From Nocardia beijingensis NBRC 16342 (GTDB taxonomy: Bacteria; Actinomycetota; Actinomycetes; Mycobacteriales; Mycobacteriaceae), in assembly GCF_001612785.1 (NCBI RefSeq), contig NZ_BDBC01000025.1:62001-126000 (forward strand): a stretch of DNA of 64,000 nucleotides, read 5' to 3'. Positions 1 through 9,797 of this stretch are shown in pieces (the first letter of the stretch is position 1; each line of letters opens with the position of its first letter). Both the position numbers and the translations under genes were made by a program. Under the pieces are notes generated by a model. The model was not told the origin of the DNA. It ran no database searches and was given only the letters and a program-made list of their open reading frames with translations.

Positions 1-325
1 CCTGGCCGACCACGTCCGGTTCGTCCAGGAACGCGCCCGCAGGCATCACACCGGCGTTGTTGACCAGCACGTCGATTCCGCCGACCGCCGCGGCGACCGC
101 GTCCCACTGGCCGCGCGAGCGCACGTCCAGCTCGAACGCGGTCGCTCCGATCGCCGCGGCCGCCTCGTCCGCGGCGGGCTTGTCCACGTCGGCGAGCACG
201 ACACGAGCGCCCTTGGCGGCGAAGGACTCCGCGGTGGCCCGGCCGATCCCGCGGCCGCCTCCGGTGATCAGGACGGTCGCCTCACTCAGGTCGATCGCGG
301 GGTAGCCGGATCCGAGAAATCTCAT
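1..325 (-). CDS. Short-chain dehydrogenase/reductase, C-terminus off the window
   Basis: The reverse strand reads from ATG at 325 to the left edge and gives the N-terminal 108 residues of an SDR oxidoreductase. The Rossmann motif TGGGRGIG lies at about residues 21-28 and the structural motif NNAG at about residues 89-92, both typical of classical NAD(P)-dependent SDRs. The catalytic Tyr-x-x-x-Lys would lie beyond the edge. The start ATG overlaps the stop of the upstream patatin-like gene (ATGA), so the two are probably translationally coupled. The substrate cannot be told. Confidence 0.85.
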   Translation of the reverse strand, partial: MRFLGSGYPAIDLSEATVLITGGGRGIGRATAESFAAKGARVVLADVDKPAADEAAAAIGATAFELDVRSRGQWDAVAAAVGGIDVLVNNAGVMPAGAFLDEPDVVGQ

Positions 326-1281
326 ACGAATGCTCCTTGCTCGAGCGCGCGGCGGGTACTGCGCAAGCTGTGTTCGAAGGCGGCGAGACGGCGGCGGCCG
401 TCCATGAAGTTCGGTCCCATCACCGCGAGGTCGTCGGCGGTGGCACCCACGAACAGCACTCTCGTCCCCGCCGCGCGCAACCGCGCGATCTCCGCGTGGA
501 GTTTGCCGCTCATCCGGTTGCGCAGCTGCCGTTCCAGCAGGTCCAAGGGGCCGGTGGGCGGAATCGGAGCGGCTGAGGCCATCGGAGCCAGCACCAGCAG
601 CTCGTCCAAGCCCTCGCCGACGAGCAGGTCCACCGAGGCCGTCGAGCCTGCGCCGCCGTCGACGAAGCGGCGGCCCGCGATGGTGACCGGCGGAAACCAG
701 CCGGGAACGGCCCACGACGCCCGCAGCGCCTCGCCGATGACGGCAGCGGGAGCGCCGGGCGCGCCGAACGCGACGCGCTCGCCCGTCGCGTAGTCCATCG
801 CCACCAGGCGGGTCGCCGGATGCGACACCCAGGCCCGGCCGGGGTTCAGGCGCTCGGCCAGCCGTTGCAGCCAGCCCGGGTCGCCGCCGCCTTCCGGCAG
901 CAGTCCGCTGCTCGCCGTCAGTAGCGCTTGGCCCGGCTCGTGGCGGCGCAGGGGCAGTCGGGGCGAGCCGAGCCGCAGGCGCGGCAACGGCGGGAATCGG
1001 CCGGGCTCGGCGGCACGGTGCGCACGCAGGATCGGATCGGTCACGGTACCGCGTTGCAGTGCGACCAGGTCGTCCACCGAGACGCCGCTGCCGAGCAGCG
1101 TCACCGTCTCCGCGCCCGCGGAGGTGCCGAGCAGCACCTCCGCCTCGCGCGGATCCCAAGCGAGCACGTCCCTGGCGGCGGCGAGGGCGGCGACGATCCA
1201 CGCCGCGCCCACCGTGCCCCCGCATCCGATGGCCAGGCCGCGACGCTTCGACCCTTTCTTGTTACCCATAGTCTCAGACAC
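322..1281 (-). CDS. Patatin-like phospholipase family protein
   Basis: This 319-residue protein has the patatin layout: a glycine-rich oxyanion stretch near residues 19-24 (GCGGTVGAAW), the nucleophile elbow GTSAG near residues 53-57 and a DGG motif near residue 208 that supplies the Asp of the Ser-Asp dyad. It should be a serine lipid acyl hydrolase. No signal peptide or clear membrane segment is visible, so it is probably cytosolic or loosely membrane-attached. It is followed by the SDR gene with a 4-base overlap, suggesting a shared role in lipid metabolism; the substrate is unknown. An alternative ATG lies at 1269, five codons in. Confidence 0.85.
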   Translation of the reverse strand: MSETMGNKKGSKRRGLAIGCGGTVGAAWIVAALAAARDVLAWDPREAEVLLGTSAGAETVTLLGSGVSVDDLVALQRGTVTDPILRAHRAAEPGRFPPLPRLRLGSPRLPLRRHEPGQALLTASSGLLPEGGGDPGWLQRLAERLNPGRAWVSHPATRLVAMDYATGERVAFGAPGAPAAVIGEALRASWAVPGWFPPVTIAGRRFVDGGAGSTASVDLLVGEGLDELLVLAPMASAAPIPPTGPLDLLERQLRNRMSGKLHAEIARLRAAGTRVLFVGATADDLAVMGPNFMDGRRRLAAFEHSLRSTRRALEQGAFV

Positions 1282-1329
1282 TAGCCCCGCGCGGCCCGAA
1301 AGCCACCCCCCGGAAGGTCCCGCACCGGC

Positions 1330-1875
1330 TCAGGCCGTGAAATGCAGTGTCCATTCGCCGCGATAGTGCAGGCGGGTGACGCTGCCGGGAGGGATGTCGA
1401 TCCGCCAGAACGATTTCGGCGGGGCGTCCAGTGTCACCAGCAGCGCGGCCCGCACGACCGCGGGGTGGGTGACCGCGATGGTGGACACCGAGCGCGCGGC
1501 GACCTCGGCCATCCACAGCCTGGTCCGTTCGATCACGTCCAGCACGGATTCGCCGCCGTGCCCGCGGAACGCCGGGTCGGTGAGCCAGGCGTACAGCTCG
1601 TCCTGGGGGACCGACATCAGTTCGCCGCCACGCCAGGCGCCCGCGTCCAGGTCGCGCAGCCGGTTGTCCTCCTCGCCCGGCAATCCCAGCAACGCGGCGG
1701 TCTCCACCGTCCTGCGTTCCGGGCCGGTGAGCACCCGCTGGGCGGTGAGCGGCCCGCACCCGGCCACCGCCCGCCTGCCCGCCTCGGTGAGCGATTCGTC
1801 GACCGGGAAACGTGCCTTCCGCATCGCCTCGGTCATGCCGTGGCTGACCAGGTCGAGTCTGAGCACCTTTTGCAC
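1330..1875 (-). CDS. Histidine phosphatase (phosphoglycerate mutase-like) family protein
   Basis: From the GTG at 1875 this encodes about 181 residues that open with a beta strand leading into SHGMTEAMRKARFP, the place where the family normally has RHG. A second block (GPERRTVETAALLG) and a C-terminal THPAVVRA carrying the second conserved His fit the fold. The first-motif Arg is replaced by Ser, which may lower or alter phosphatase activity while the catalytic His stays. The frame is open farther upstream, but that part overlaps the divergent lhr start and looks non-coding. It is transcribed away from lhr. Confidence 0.75.
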   Translation of the reverse strand: MQKVLRLDLVSHGMTEAMRKARFPVDESLTEAGRRAVAGCGPLTAQRVLTGPERRTVETAALLGLPGEEDNRLRDLDAGAWRGGELMSVPQDELYAWLTDPAFRGHGGESVLDVIERTRLWMAEVAARSVSTIAVTHPAVVRAALLVTLDAPPKSFWRIDIPPGSVTRLHYRGEWTLHFTA

Positions 1876-1971
1876 CTGTCGAAGCGTACGGCCCGGCGTC
1901 GGCGGACGCTGTTCGTTTGCTCGCGGATCGGTACCGGCGTGCCTGTCGGTGCGCCGGTGCACACTGAATCC

Positions 1972-4900
1972 ATGGCTCAGTTCTCCCGCGCGACCCAGGA
2001 GTGGTTCGACGGCGCGTTCCCCGCGCCGACCTCCGCTCAGCTCGGGGCGTGGAAGGCGATCGCGGCCGGCGAGCACACCTTGGTCGTCGCGCCCACCGGG
2101 TCAGGCAAGACCCTCTCGGCGTTCCTGTGGGCGATCGACCAGCTGGCGGGCCGGGAGCAGCGGCCGGAGCGGGCGGGCACCTCGGTGCTGTACGTGTCCC
2201 CGCTGAAGGCGCTGGCGGTGGACGTGGAACGCAACCTGCGGGCGCCGCTGGTCGGCGTCACGCAGACCGCCAAGCGCCTGGGTCTACAGCCTCCTGAGCT
2301 CACCGTCGGAGTCCGCTCCGGCGACACCAGCGCGTCCGATCGCCGGTCCATGCTGCGCACCCCGCCGGACATCCTGATCACCACGCCGGAGTCGCTGTTC
2401 CTCATGCTCACCTCGGCCGCGCGCGAGACGCTGCGCGAAGTGCGCACGGTGATCGTGGACGAGGTGCACGCGATCGCCGGTTCCAAGCGCGGTTCGCACC
2501 TGGCGCTGTCGCTGGCACGACTGGATCTGCTGACCGAGCGGCCCGCCCAGCGCATCGGGCTGTCGGCGACGGTACGGCCACCGGAGGAAGTCGGGCGGTT
2601 CCTGGTCGGCAACGCGCCGATCACACTGGTCGCGCCGCCCGCGCCGAAGACGTTCGACCTGTCGGTGCGCGTGCCGGTGGCGGACATGACCGAGCCGGGT
2701 GACTCCGACCAGCCCGGATCGATCTGGCCGCACGTGGACGAGGCGATCGTCGACCTCGTGCTCGAGCACCGGTCCTCGATCGTGTTCGCGAACTCCCGCA
2801 GGCTGGCCGAGCGGCTCACCGCCCGGCTCAACGAGGCCTACGCGGCGCGGCTGGGCGAGCCGGTGGAGACCGAGCACAAGCCGCCCGCCCAGCTCGGCCC
2901 GTCCACCGAGGTGATCCACGGCGCCGGGCCGTTGCTGGCGCGCGCGCATCACGGTTCGGTCAGCAAGGAGCAGCGAGCGCTGATCGAGGACGATCTCAAG
3001 AGCGGGCGGCTGCGCTGCGTCGTCGCGACCAGCAGCCTGGAACTCGGCATCGACATGGGGGCGGTCGACCTGGTTGTGCAGGTGGAGGCGCCGCCGTCGG
3101 TCGCGAGCGGGTTGCAGCGGATCGGCCGGGCTGGGCATCAGGTCGGCGAGATCTCGCGCGGGGTGATCTTTCCCAAGCACCGCACCGACGTCATCCACTG
3201 CGCGGTGGCGTCGCGGCGGATGACGGCGGGGCAGATCGAGGCGATCCAGATCCCGGCGCATCCGCTGGACATCCTCGCGCAGCAGACCGTCGCGGCGTGC
3301 GCGCTGGAGCCGATCGACGTCGACGCGTGGTTCGACGTCGTGCGCGGCACCGGCAGTTACGCGTCGCTGCCGCGCTCGGCCTACGATTCGGTGCTCGACC
3401 TGCTCTCCGGGCGGTACCCCTCCGACGAGTTCGCCGAGCTGCGTCCCCGACTGGTCTGGGATCGCGACGCGGGCACCCTCACCGGGCGGCCCGGCGCGCA
3501 GCGGCTGGCCGTGACCTCGGGCGGAGCGATTCCCGATCGCGGCATGTTCGCGGTGTACATGGTGGGCGAGAAGGCCTCCAGGGTCGGGGAACTCGACGAG
3601 GAGATGGTGTACGAATCCCGGGTCGGCGATGTGTTCGCGCTCGGAGCGACGAGCTGGCGGATCGAGGAGATCACCTTCGATCGGGTGCTGGTGACGCCCG
3701 CGTTCGGGCAGCCGGGCCGATTGCCGTTCTGGCACGGTGACGGACTGGGTCGCCCCGCCGAACTCGGCGCGGCGCTCGGCGAGTTCGTCCGCACGGTCGC
3801 GCAGGACCGCGCCGCGGGACCGGAGAGTGCGGAGAAGACGTCGCGGCGCGACGGTGCACCGCCGAAAACGTCCAAAACAACTCGCGCGCAGTCGGATTCG
3901 AAGAGCATCGACACGGGCGCGGCCGCCGGAGCCGTGCGGGAGCGGGTCGCGGACCTCATGCTCTCCGCCGGTCTGGACGACAACGCGACCGCCAATCTGC
4001 TCACCCTCCTGGACGAACAGCGCACCGCGACCGGCCACCTGCCCACCGATCGCACCCTGGTGGTGGAGCGGTTCCGCGACGAACTCGGCGACTGGCGGCT
4101 GGTGCTGCACTCGCCCTACGGGCTTCCGGTGCACGCCCCGTGGGCGCTGGCCATCGGCGCGCGGTTGCGGGAGCGGTTCGGCGTCGACGCCGCGCCGAAC
4201 GCCTCCGACGACGGCATCGTCGTGCGGCTGCCCGACACCACCGACGATCCGCCCGGCGCCGAACTGTTCGTCTTCGAGTCCGACGAGATCGATGACATCG
4301 TCACCGAGCAAGTGGGCGGCTCGGCGCTGTTCGCGTCCCGGTTCCGCGAATGCGCCGCGCGCGCACTGCTGCTGCCGCGCCGCGACCCGGGCAAACGAGC
4401 CCCGCTGTGGCAGCAGCGGCAGCGCTCGGCCCAGTTGCTGGACGTGGCGCGCAAGTTCCCCGAGTTCCCGATCCTGTTGGAGACGGTGCGCGAATGCCTG
4501 CGCGACGTGTACGACCTGCCGTCGCTGCGGGAGCTGCTCGGCCAGGTGGGGCGGCGGCGGATACGGCTGGTCGAGGTGGAGACCGCGACGCCGTCACCGT
4601 TCGCCAACGCCCTGTTGTTCGACTACATCGGGCAGTTCATGTACGACGGCGACAGCCCGCTGGCCGAGCGGCGCGCCGCGGCGCTCTCGCTGGATTCCGG
4701 TCTGCTCGCCGAACTGCTCGGCCGGGTCGAGCTGCGCGAACTGCTAGACGCCGCGGTCATCGAGCAGACCGAGCGGGAACTGCAGCGGCTCACCCCCGAG
4801 CGGCACGCGCGCGACGCCGAGGGTTTGGCGGACCTGCTGCGGCTGCTCGGGCCGCTCACCGCCGCCGAGGCCGCCGAGCGCTGCGACGAGAACCCCGTCG

Positions 4901-6852
4901 CCTGGTTCGAGAGCCTGGTGTCCGCACGCCGTGCGCTCCAGGTCTCCTTCGCGGGGCGAACCTGGTGGGTGGCGGTCGAGGACGCGGCCCGGCTGCGCGA
5001 CGCGCTCGGGGTTCCGCTGCCGATCGGCACGCCGTCGGCGTTCATCGAGCCGGTGGCCGATCCGCTCGGCGATCTGATCGGCCGCTACGCCCGCACGCAC
5101 GGCCCGTTCGGCACGGAGGCGGTGGCGGCCAGGTTCGGCCTCGGCACCGCGGTCGTCGCTACCGCGCTGCACCGGCTCGCCGCGGAGAAACGCGTGGTGG
5201 AGGGCGAATTCACGCCGGGGGCGGCCGGGTCGGAATGGTGCGAAGCGCAGGTGCTGCGCCGGTTGCGCCGCAGGTCGCTGGCCGCCGCAAGGCATGAGGT
5301 CGAGCCGGTCTCGACCGCCGCGTTCGGGCGTTTTCTCCCGGCCTGGCAGCACGTGGGCAGCGGCGAGCTGCGCGGCGTCGACGGCGTTGCGGCCGTGGTG
5401 GAACAGCTCGCGGGCGTGCCGATCCCGGCGTCGGCCTGGGAATCGCTCGTCCTGCCCGCGCGGGTGCGCGATTACACCCCCGCCATGCTCGACGAGCTCA
5501 TGGCGACCGGCGAGGTGATCTGGTCCGGGCACGGCGCGATCACCGCCAAGGACGGCTGGATCGCCCTGCATCCGGCCGAGCAAGCGCCGTTCAGTCTCGC
5601 GCCACCGGACGACATCGACCTCACCGACGTCCAGTTGCGCCTGCTCGCCGCGCTGGGCGCGACCTTCGTGCCGTGGACGCCGCCCGGCCGAGCTGAAGAT
5701 CGAGTGCCCGTGCCGTTGGACGAGCCGGATCCGTCTTCCGGCAGCGCGGCCGACGGCGCGCACCGGCGATCCGAGGAGGCCGAACCCTCTGGTAGCGCCA
5801 CACCGAACGGGTCGGGCGACGGCCGACGTGGAAGACGATCACCGGCCGGTCCGGAAGACGGCGCCGATGTGGGGAATTCGATCTCCGGCGCTCTCACGGA
5901 ACGCCTGATACCCGTGCCACAGGGCGGTGGCGCGTACTTCTTCCGGCAGCTCTCCGACGCCACCGGCCTGCTCGACGACAGCGCGGCGGCCTCGGCACTG
6001 TGGGAATTGGTCTGGGCCGGAATGGTTTCCGGCGACACGTTCGCACCGGTGCGGGCGCTGCTTTCCGGCACCACCCGGACCACCACGGCCCACCGCACGC
6101 CCCGGCGCGCGCCGCGGGGGCGCGCCTACCTGCCCCGCCCGAGTATGCCCACCCGTTCCGGTCCGCCCTCGGTCGCCGGGCGCTGGTCCCTGCTCCCGGA
6201 GCGGATCTCGGACAACACGCTGCGCGCGCACGCGACCGCGGATCTGCTCTTGGAGCGGTACGGCGTGCTGACCAGGGGCTCGGTGCAGAACGAGGGCGTG
6301 CCGGGCGGGTTCGCGCTGATGTATCGGGTGCTCACCGAGTTCGAGGACCGCGGCCGCTGCCGCCGCGGCTATTTCGTCGATTCGCTCGGCGGTGCGCAGT
6401 TCTCCACCACCGACGTGGTGGACAGGCTGCGCTCCTTCGACCCCGAACGCGCCCGTCCCGAGTCCAGGGAGCCCACCGGCACGGTGCTGGCGCTGGCCGC
6501 CTGCGATCCGGCGAACCCGTACGGCGCCGCACTGGCCTGGCCGAAGAGCGACGTCGACGGCGGGCATCGCCCGGGACGCAAAGCCGGCGCGCTGGTCGTG
6601 CTCGTCGACGGCGAACTGGTCCTGTACCTGGAGCGGGGCGGCAAGACCCTGCTCACTTTCACCGAGGACCCCGAGGCCCGCCGCGCCGGCGCCGCCGCGC
6701 TCGCCGACCTGGTCCGCCGCCGGAGGGTGGACTCGCTGGTGATCGACCGGGTCAACGGCGACACCGTGCACGGCAACACGTTCGCCGGGTTCCTCACCGA
6801 GGCGGGCTTCTCCGCCACCCCGCGCGGCCTGCGCCTGCGGAGCCGCCCGTGA
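1972..6852 (+). CDS. lhr: Lhr family ATP-dependent helicase
   Basis: The 1626-residue protein starts at the ATG of MAQFSRATQEWFDGAF; the frame is open upstream, but that part lies antisense to the phosphatase gene. Helicase motifs are clear: Walker A APTGSGKT (residues 40-47), DEVH box (163-166), motif III LSAT and motif VI QRIGRAGHQ (near 382). Lhr is an SF2 3'-5' DNA helicase, induced by DNA damage in mycobacteria, with a long C-terminal region beyond the helicase core. It is somewhat longer than the roughly 1500-residue relatives because of two low-complexity linkers, near residues 615-650 (Lys/Ser/Thr-rich) and 1240-1305 (Ser/Pro/Glu/Gly-rich). nei2 follows after 36 bases, a repair operon as in M. 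tuberculosis. Confidence 0.95.
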   Translation: MAQFSRATQEWFDGAFPAPTSAQLGAWKAIAAGEHTLVVAPTGSGKTLSAFLWAIDQLAGREQRPERAGTSVLYVSPLKALAVDVERNLRAPLVGVTQTAKRLGLQPPELTVGVRSGDTSASDRRSMLRTPPDILITTPESLFLMLTSAARETLREVRTVIVDEVHAIAGSKRGSHLALSLARLDLLTERPAQRIGLSATVRPPEEVGRFLVGNAPITLVAPPAPKTFDLSVRVPVADMTEPGDSDQPGSIWPHVDEAIVDLVLEHRSSIVFANSRRLAERLTARLNEAYAARLGEPVETEHKPPAQLGPSTEVIHGAGPLLARAHHGSVSKEQRALIEDDLKSGRLRCVVATSSLELGIDMGAVDLVVQVEAPPSVASGLQRIGRAGHQVGEISRGVIFPKHRTDVIHCAVASRRMTAGQIEAIQIPAHPLDILAQQTVAACALEPIDVDAWFDVVRGTGSYASLPRSAYDSVLDLLSGRYPSDEFAELRPRLVWDRDAGTLTGRPGAQRLAVTSGGAIPDRGMFAVYMVGEKASRVGELDEEMVYESRVGDVFALGATSWRIEEITFDRVLVTPAFGQPGRLPFWHGDGLGRPAELGAALGEFVRTVAQDRAAGPESAEKTSRRDGAPPKTSKTTRAQSDSKSIDTGAAAGAVRERVADLMLSAGLDDNATANLLTLLDEQRTATGHLPTDRTLVVERFRDELGDWRLVLHSPYGLPVHAPWALAIGARLRERFGVDAAPNASDDGIVVRLPDTTDDPPGAELFVFESDEIDDIVTEQVGGSALFASRFRECAARALLLPRRDPGKRAPLWQQRQRSAQLLDVARKFPEFPILLETVRECLRDVYDLPSLRELLGQVGRRRIRLVEVETATPSPFANALLFDYIGQFMYDGDSPLAERRAAALSLDSGLLAELLGRVELRELLDAAVIEQTERELQRLTPERHARDAEGLADLLRLLGPLTAAEAAERCDENPVAWFESLVSARRALQVSFAGRTWWVAVEDAARLRDALGVPLPIGTPSAFIEPVADPLGDLIGRYARTHGPFGTEAVAARFGLGTAVVATALHRLAAEKRVVEGEFTPGAAGSEWCEAQVLRRLRRRSLAAARHEVEPVSTAAFGRFLPAWQHVGSGELRGVDGVAAVVEQLAGVPIPASAWESLVLPARVRDYTPAMLDELMATGEVIWSGHGAITAKDGWIALHPAEQAPFSLAPPDDIDLTDVQLRLLAALGATFVPWTPPGRAEDRVPVPLDEPDPSSGSAADGAHRRSEEAEPSGSATPNGSGDGRRGRRSPAGPEDGADVGNSISGALTERLIPVPQGGGAYFFRQLSDATGLLDDSAAASALWELVWAGMVSGDTFAPVRALLSGTTRTTTAHRTPRRAPRGRAYLPRPSMPTRSGPPSVAGRWSLLPERISDNTLRAHATADLLLERYGVLTRGSVQNEGVPGGFALMYRVLTEFEDRGRCRRGYFVDSLGGAQFSTTDVVDRLRSFDPERARPESREPTGTVLALAACDPANPYGAALAWPKSDVDGGHRPGRKAGALVVLVDGELVLYLERGGKTLLTFTEDPEARRAGAAALADLVRRRRVDSLVIDRVNGDTVHGNTFAGFLTEAGFSATPRGLRLRSRP

Positions 6853-6888
6853 GCCCGCGATCCTACGCCGACGCGCCGGAGCCGCCCG

Positions 6889-7671
6889 ATGCCTGAGGGA
6901 GACACCGTCTTCCTGGCCGCGAAACGGCTCCGCGCGGCTTTGGCGGGGAAAGAACTGACGCGCAGCGACTTCCGGGTGCCGCGATACGCGACGGTGGATC
7001 TGCGCGGACAGGTGGTCGAGAGCGTCGGCAGTTACGGGAAGCACCTGTTCATCCGGACGCCCATCGTGAGCGTCCACACCCATTTGAAGATGGAGGGGAG
7101 CTGGCGCGTATTCCACTGCGGTCAGCGCTGGACGAAACCCCGCGTCGCCGCGCGGGTGGTGTTGAGCACCGCGGATGTCGAAGCCGTCGGTTTCTCCTTG
7201 GGCACCGTCGAGGTGGTGCGGGCACGTGACGAGCACCTCGTCGTGGACCATCTCGGCCCCGACCTGCTCGGCCCGGATTGGGATGCGGCCGAAGCGGTCC
7301 GGCGACTGGAACGGTATCCGGATCAGCCCATCGGCGTCGCCTTGCTCGACCAGCGCAATCTGGCCGGTATCGGGAACATCTTCCGCAGCGAGGTCTGTTT
7401 TCTGCGCCGCGTCCACCCCGCGACCAGGGTCGGGGATGTCCCTGACCTGCTGGCCATGGTCAACGAAGCGCACCGCATCCTGACCGAGGCGGTGGCGAAG
7501 CCTCCCCGGCGCCCACTGGCCTATGGCCGTACCCATCGCCCGTGCCAGCGCTGCGGCACCCCGCTCGTCGCCGACCTGCTCGGGGACAGCGCGCCAGACT
7601 ACGACCGGGTGGTGCAGCGAGAACGCGGCATCTTCTTCTGCCCTCGCTGTCAGCCCGCCCCGCCCGGATGA
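6889..7671 (+). CDS. nei2: Endonuclease VIII-type DNA glycosylase (Nei2)
   Basis: The 260-residue product begins MPEGDT, where Pro2 is the Schiff-base nucleophile and Glu3 the catalytic acid of the Fpg/Nei family. A helix-two-turn-helix block (LLDQRNLAGIGNIFRSE, near residues 150-166) and a C-terminal CxxC...CxxC zinc finger (CQRC at about 219, CPRC at about 252) complete the family. It should remove oxidised pyrimidines and nick the strand by beta/delta elimination. It lies 36 bases after lhr on the same strand, with GGAG just before the ATG, so it is probably co-transcribed with the helicase. Confidence 0.92.
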   Translation: MPEGDTVFLAAKRLRAALAGKELTRSDFRVPRYATVDLRGQVVESVGSYGKHLFIRTPIVSVHTHLKMEGSWRVFHCGQRWTKPRVAARVVLSTADVEAVGFSLGTVEVVRARDEHLVVDHLGPDLLGPDWDAAEAVRRLERYPDQPIGVALLDQRNLAGIGNIFRSEVCFLRRVHPATRVGDVPDLLAMVNEAHRILTEAVAKPPRRPLAYGRTHRPCQRCGTPLVADLLGDSAPDYDRVVQRERGIFFCPRCQPAPPG

Positions 7672-7796
7672 TCGAACGTTCCGGCATCCGAACGCGGCGG
7701 GAATTCCCTGTCCCCCAGCTGATATCAGCCGACGGCTCTTGACGCGCATCGCCCGCCCACCTAACTTACAAATTGTCAGTTATGGCGGGAGGCGGC

Positions 7797-9158
7797 ATGA
7801 GCGACCCACGGCGCTACGTGGTGATCGGTAGCGGACTGGCCGGGCTCGCCTCGGCGGTCTGGCTGGCGGAGGCGGGCAAGCAGGTCACCCTGCTCGAGCG
7901 CAGGGGCAGGCTCGGCGGACGCACCCACGCCATGCGCGCCGAGGCGGTGGACGATCCGCCGGACAACGGTCAGCACGTGATCGCCAGCGGATACGACCAC
8001 CTGTTCCGCTATCTGACGAGTGTCGGCACCCGCCGATACGTCGCTTTCCCGCATGGCGGCACACTGCGCTGGCCCGGCGGCCGCAGCGTCACCATGCGCA
8101 CCAAAGGAATCGCCGCGCTGCGCACGCTGTCCGGCGCGCATCCCGACGCGAACCCGCTCGAGCGCGTGCGCGCGACGATCGCCACGCTCCGGCTCGGCTG
8201 GCAGTGCCTGCGCCAGCCCGCCGACCTGGCCGACCTCACCACCGCACAATGGTTCGACCGGGTCGGCATGCCCGCCAAAGCCCGCGAGGCACTGTGGGAT
8301 TGGCTGGCGCTGGGCATCGCGGCGGAGCCGGTGCAGCGGGAGTCGGCGAAGGTGTTCGCCGATGTGCTGGCCACCGGCATCCGGCTGGGCCTGCGCCACC
8401 GGCAGGCCGTCGACATCGGTTACCCCACCACCGATCTGGACACGTTGTATGTCACCGGGGCGCTGCGGCTCTTCGAGAAGCACGGTGTCCAGGTGCGCTA
8501 CCGGGCCGTGGCCCGCCGTATCCATATCGCGGACGGCAAGGTGACGGGCGTCGCGTTGGCCGACGGCAGCACCATCCCGGCCGACGCGGTGGTGTGCGCC
8601 GTGCCCAACTCGAACATCGGCGGCCTGCTCGACGAGCTGCCCGAGCACGCCGAGATATACGCGGCGGCCGACAAATTGGGCTATACGCCGATCGTCAGCA
8701 CCAACCTGTATCTCGATCGCCCGCTGGGGACCACGGCCGAGTTCGAGGCGCTGATCGGCGGCACCGGCGTCATCGACGAGGTCTTCGATCGCCAGCGGAT
8801 GACCGGGCGCAGCACCGAGAAGGCGTGGCTGTACTGCCTGACCACCAGTGGCGCCTACGAGCAGATCCACAAGTCCAGTGAGGAGATCGTCGCCGAGCAG
8901 ATGGCGCTGCTGCGCCGCTACTATCCGGCGGCGCGAGCGGCGAACGTGGTGCAGGCCCAGGTCGTGCGCATGCCCAAAGCCACCTTCTCGCAAGTCGTCG
9001 GCAACCACGCATTGCGACCGGCCCAGCGCACGTCGGTGCCCACGTTGGCGCTCGCGGGCGACTGGACCGCCACCGACTGGTCGGCGACGATGGAAAGCGC
9101 GGCGCAGAGTGCGGCGCGGGCGGTCGAACTGCTGCTCGAGCTACCTTCGACGGCGTGA
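7797..9158 (+). CDS. FAD-dependent oxidoreductase, hydroxysqualene dehydroxylase/phytoene desaturase-like
   Basis: A 453-residue flavoprotein. The dinucleotide-binding motif is at the N-terminus (VVIGSGLAGLASAVWLAEAG), followed by LLERRGRLGGRTHAM, the FAD-contacting segment of the amine oxidase/phytoene desaturase superfamily. The C-terminus has a second FAD motif (LALAGDWTATDW...MESAAQSA). Size and motifs resemble HpnE-type hydroxysqualene dehydroxylases, so a role in isoprenoid or hopanoid lipid metabolism is plausible but not proven. I chose the ATG at 7797 because GGGAGG lies 4 bases upstream; TTG at 7773 and ATG at 7782 are in frame. It overlaps the next gene by GTGA. Confidence 0.75.
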   Translation: MSDPRRYVVIGSGLAGLASAVWLAEAGKQVTLLERRGRLGGRTHAMRAEAVDDPPDNGQHVIASGYDHLFRYLTSVGTRRYVAFPHGGTLRWPGGRSVTMRTKGIAALRTLSGAHPDANPLERVRATIATLRLGWQCLRQPADLADLTTAQWFDRVGMPAKAREALWDWLALGIAAEPVQRESAKVFADVLATGIRLGLRHRQAVDIGYPTTDLDTLYVTGALRLFEKHGVQVRYRAVARRIHIADGKVTGVALADGSTIPADAVVCAVPNSNIGGLLDELPEHAEIYAAADKLGYTPIVSTNLYLDRPLGTTAEFEALIGGTGVIDEVFDRQRMTGRSTEKAWLYCLTTSGAYEQIHKSSEEIVAEQMALLRRYYPAARAANVVQAQVVRMPKATFSQVVGNHALRPAQRTSVPTLALAGDWTATDWSATMESAAQSAARAVELLLELPSTA

Positions 9159-9790
9159 CCACGGATCGCTCCACGGCCGAGCGCGGCATCACCGAGGCGC
9201 GGCCGAAGCGCAGGATGTCCGCCGCCGACCGCCGCACCCAACTGCTGAACGTGGCGCGCGACATCGTCGCCACCGAGGGCTTCGGCGCGGTGAGCATCGA
9301 CCGGGTTGCCCGCGAGGCGCGGGTGGCACGCGCGCTGGTGTACCAGCAGTTCACCGATCTGTCCGGGCTGACATCGGCGCTGCTCGACCGCGAATCGGCC
9401 ATCGCGTTCGCCGGTGTGCGCAGCGTGGACTGGGAGCACGGTGACGTGGACCGCGTCGGCCGCGGCATCCTCGCGTATCTGCACGCCGCGCCGACCAGTT
9501 GGCGCATCATGCTCAGCCCGTTCGACGGCGGGCCGCCGGAGTTGCGCGAACGGCTGGCGCTCGGTCGCGCCTACGCGCGTGCGATCGGCGCGCGCCATCT
9601 GTCCAGATATCTCGGGGCGACCGTGGATCCGAATGGGCCGACAGAGCGAATCCTGTTGGCCGCCATGGAGGAACTGGCCCGGCTGCACCTCACAGATCCG
9701 ATCGAGTACCCCGACGAGCTGGTACTGCGCTATCTGCGCTCGCTGGTCGCCTGGGCGATGGGCATGGAAGCGCGCGCAGGCCAGGATTGA
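9155..9790 (+). CDS. TetR/AcrR family transcriptional regulator
   Basis: A 211-residue regulator with an N-terminal TetR helix-turn-helix (RRTQLLNVARDIVATEGF... IDRVAREARVARALVYQQF, residues about 25-70) and an all-helical ligand domain typical in length. The GTG start overlaps the stop of the FAD oxidoreductase, so the two genes are one unit and the regulator probably controls the oxidoreductase operon. The ligand is unknown. It converges on glpD with a 7-base gap. Confidence 0.85.
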   Translation: MTTDRSTAERGITEARPKRRMSAADRRTQLLNVARDIVATEGFGAVSIDRVAREARVARALVYQQFTDLSGLTSALLDRESAIAFAGVRSVDWEHGDVDRVGRGILAYLHAAPTSWRIMLSPFDGGPPELRERLALGRAYARAIGARHLSRYLGATVDPNGPTERILLAAMEELARLHLTDPIEYPDELVLRYLRSLVAWAMGMEARAGQD

Positions 9791-9797
9791 CCACCGC

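Noticed and set aside
2284..4311. Long reading frame antisense to lhr (and similar at 5839-7749 reverse)
   Set aside because: High-GC genes leave open antisense frames. These lack motifs, are Arg/His/Gly-rich and lie opposite a strongly supported helicase or glycosylase.
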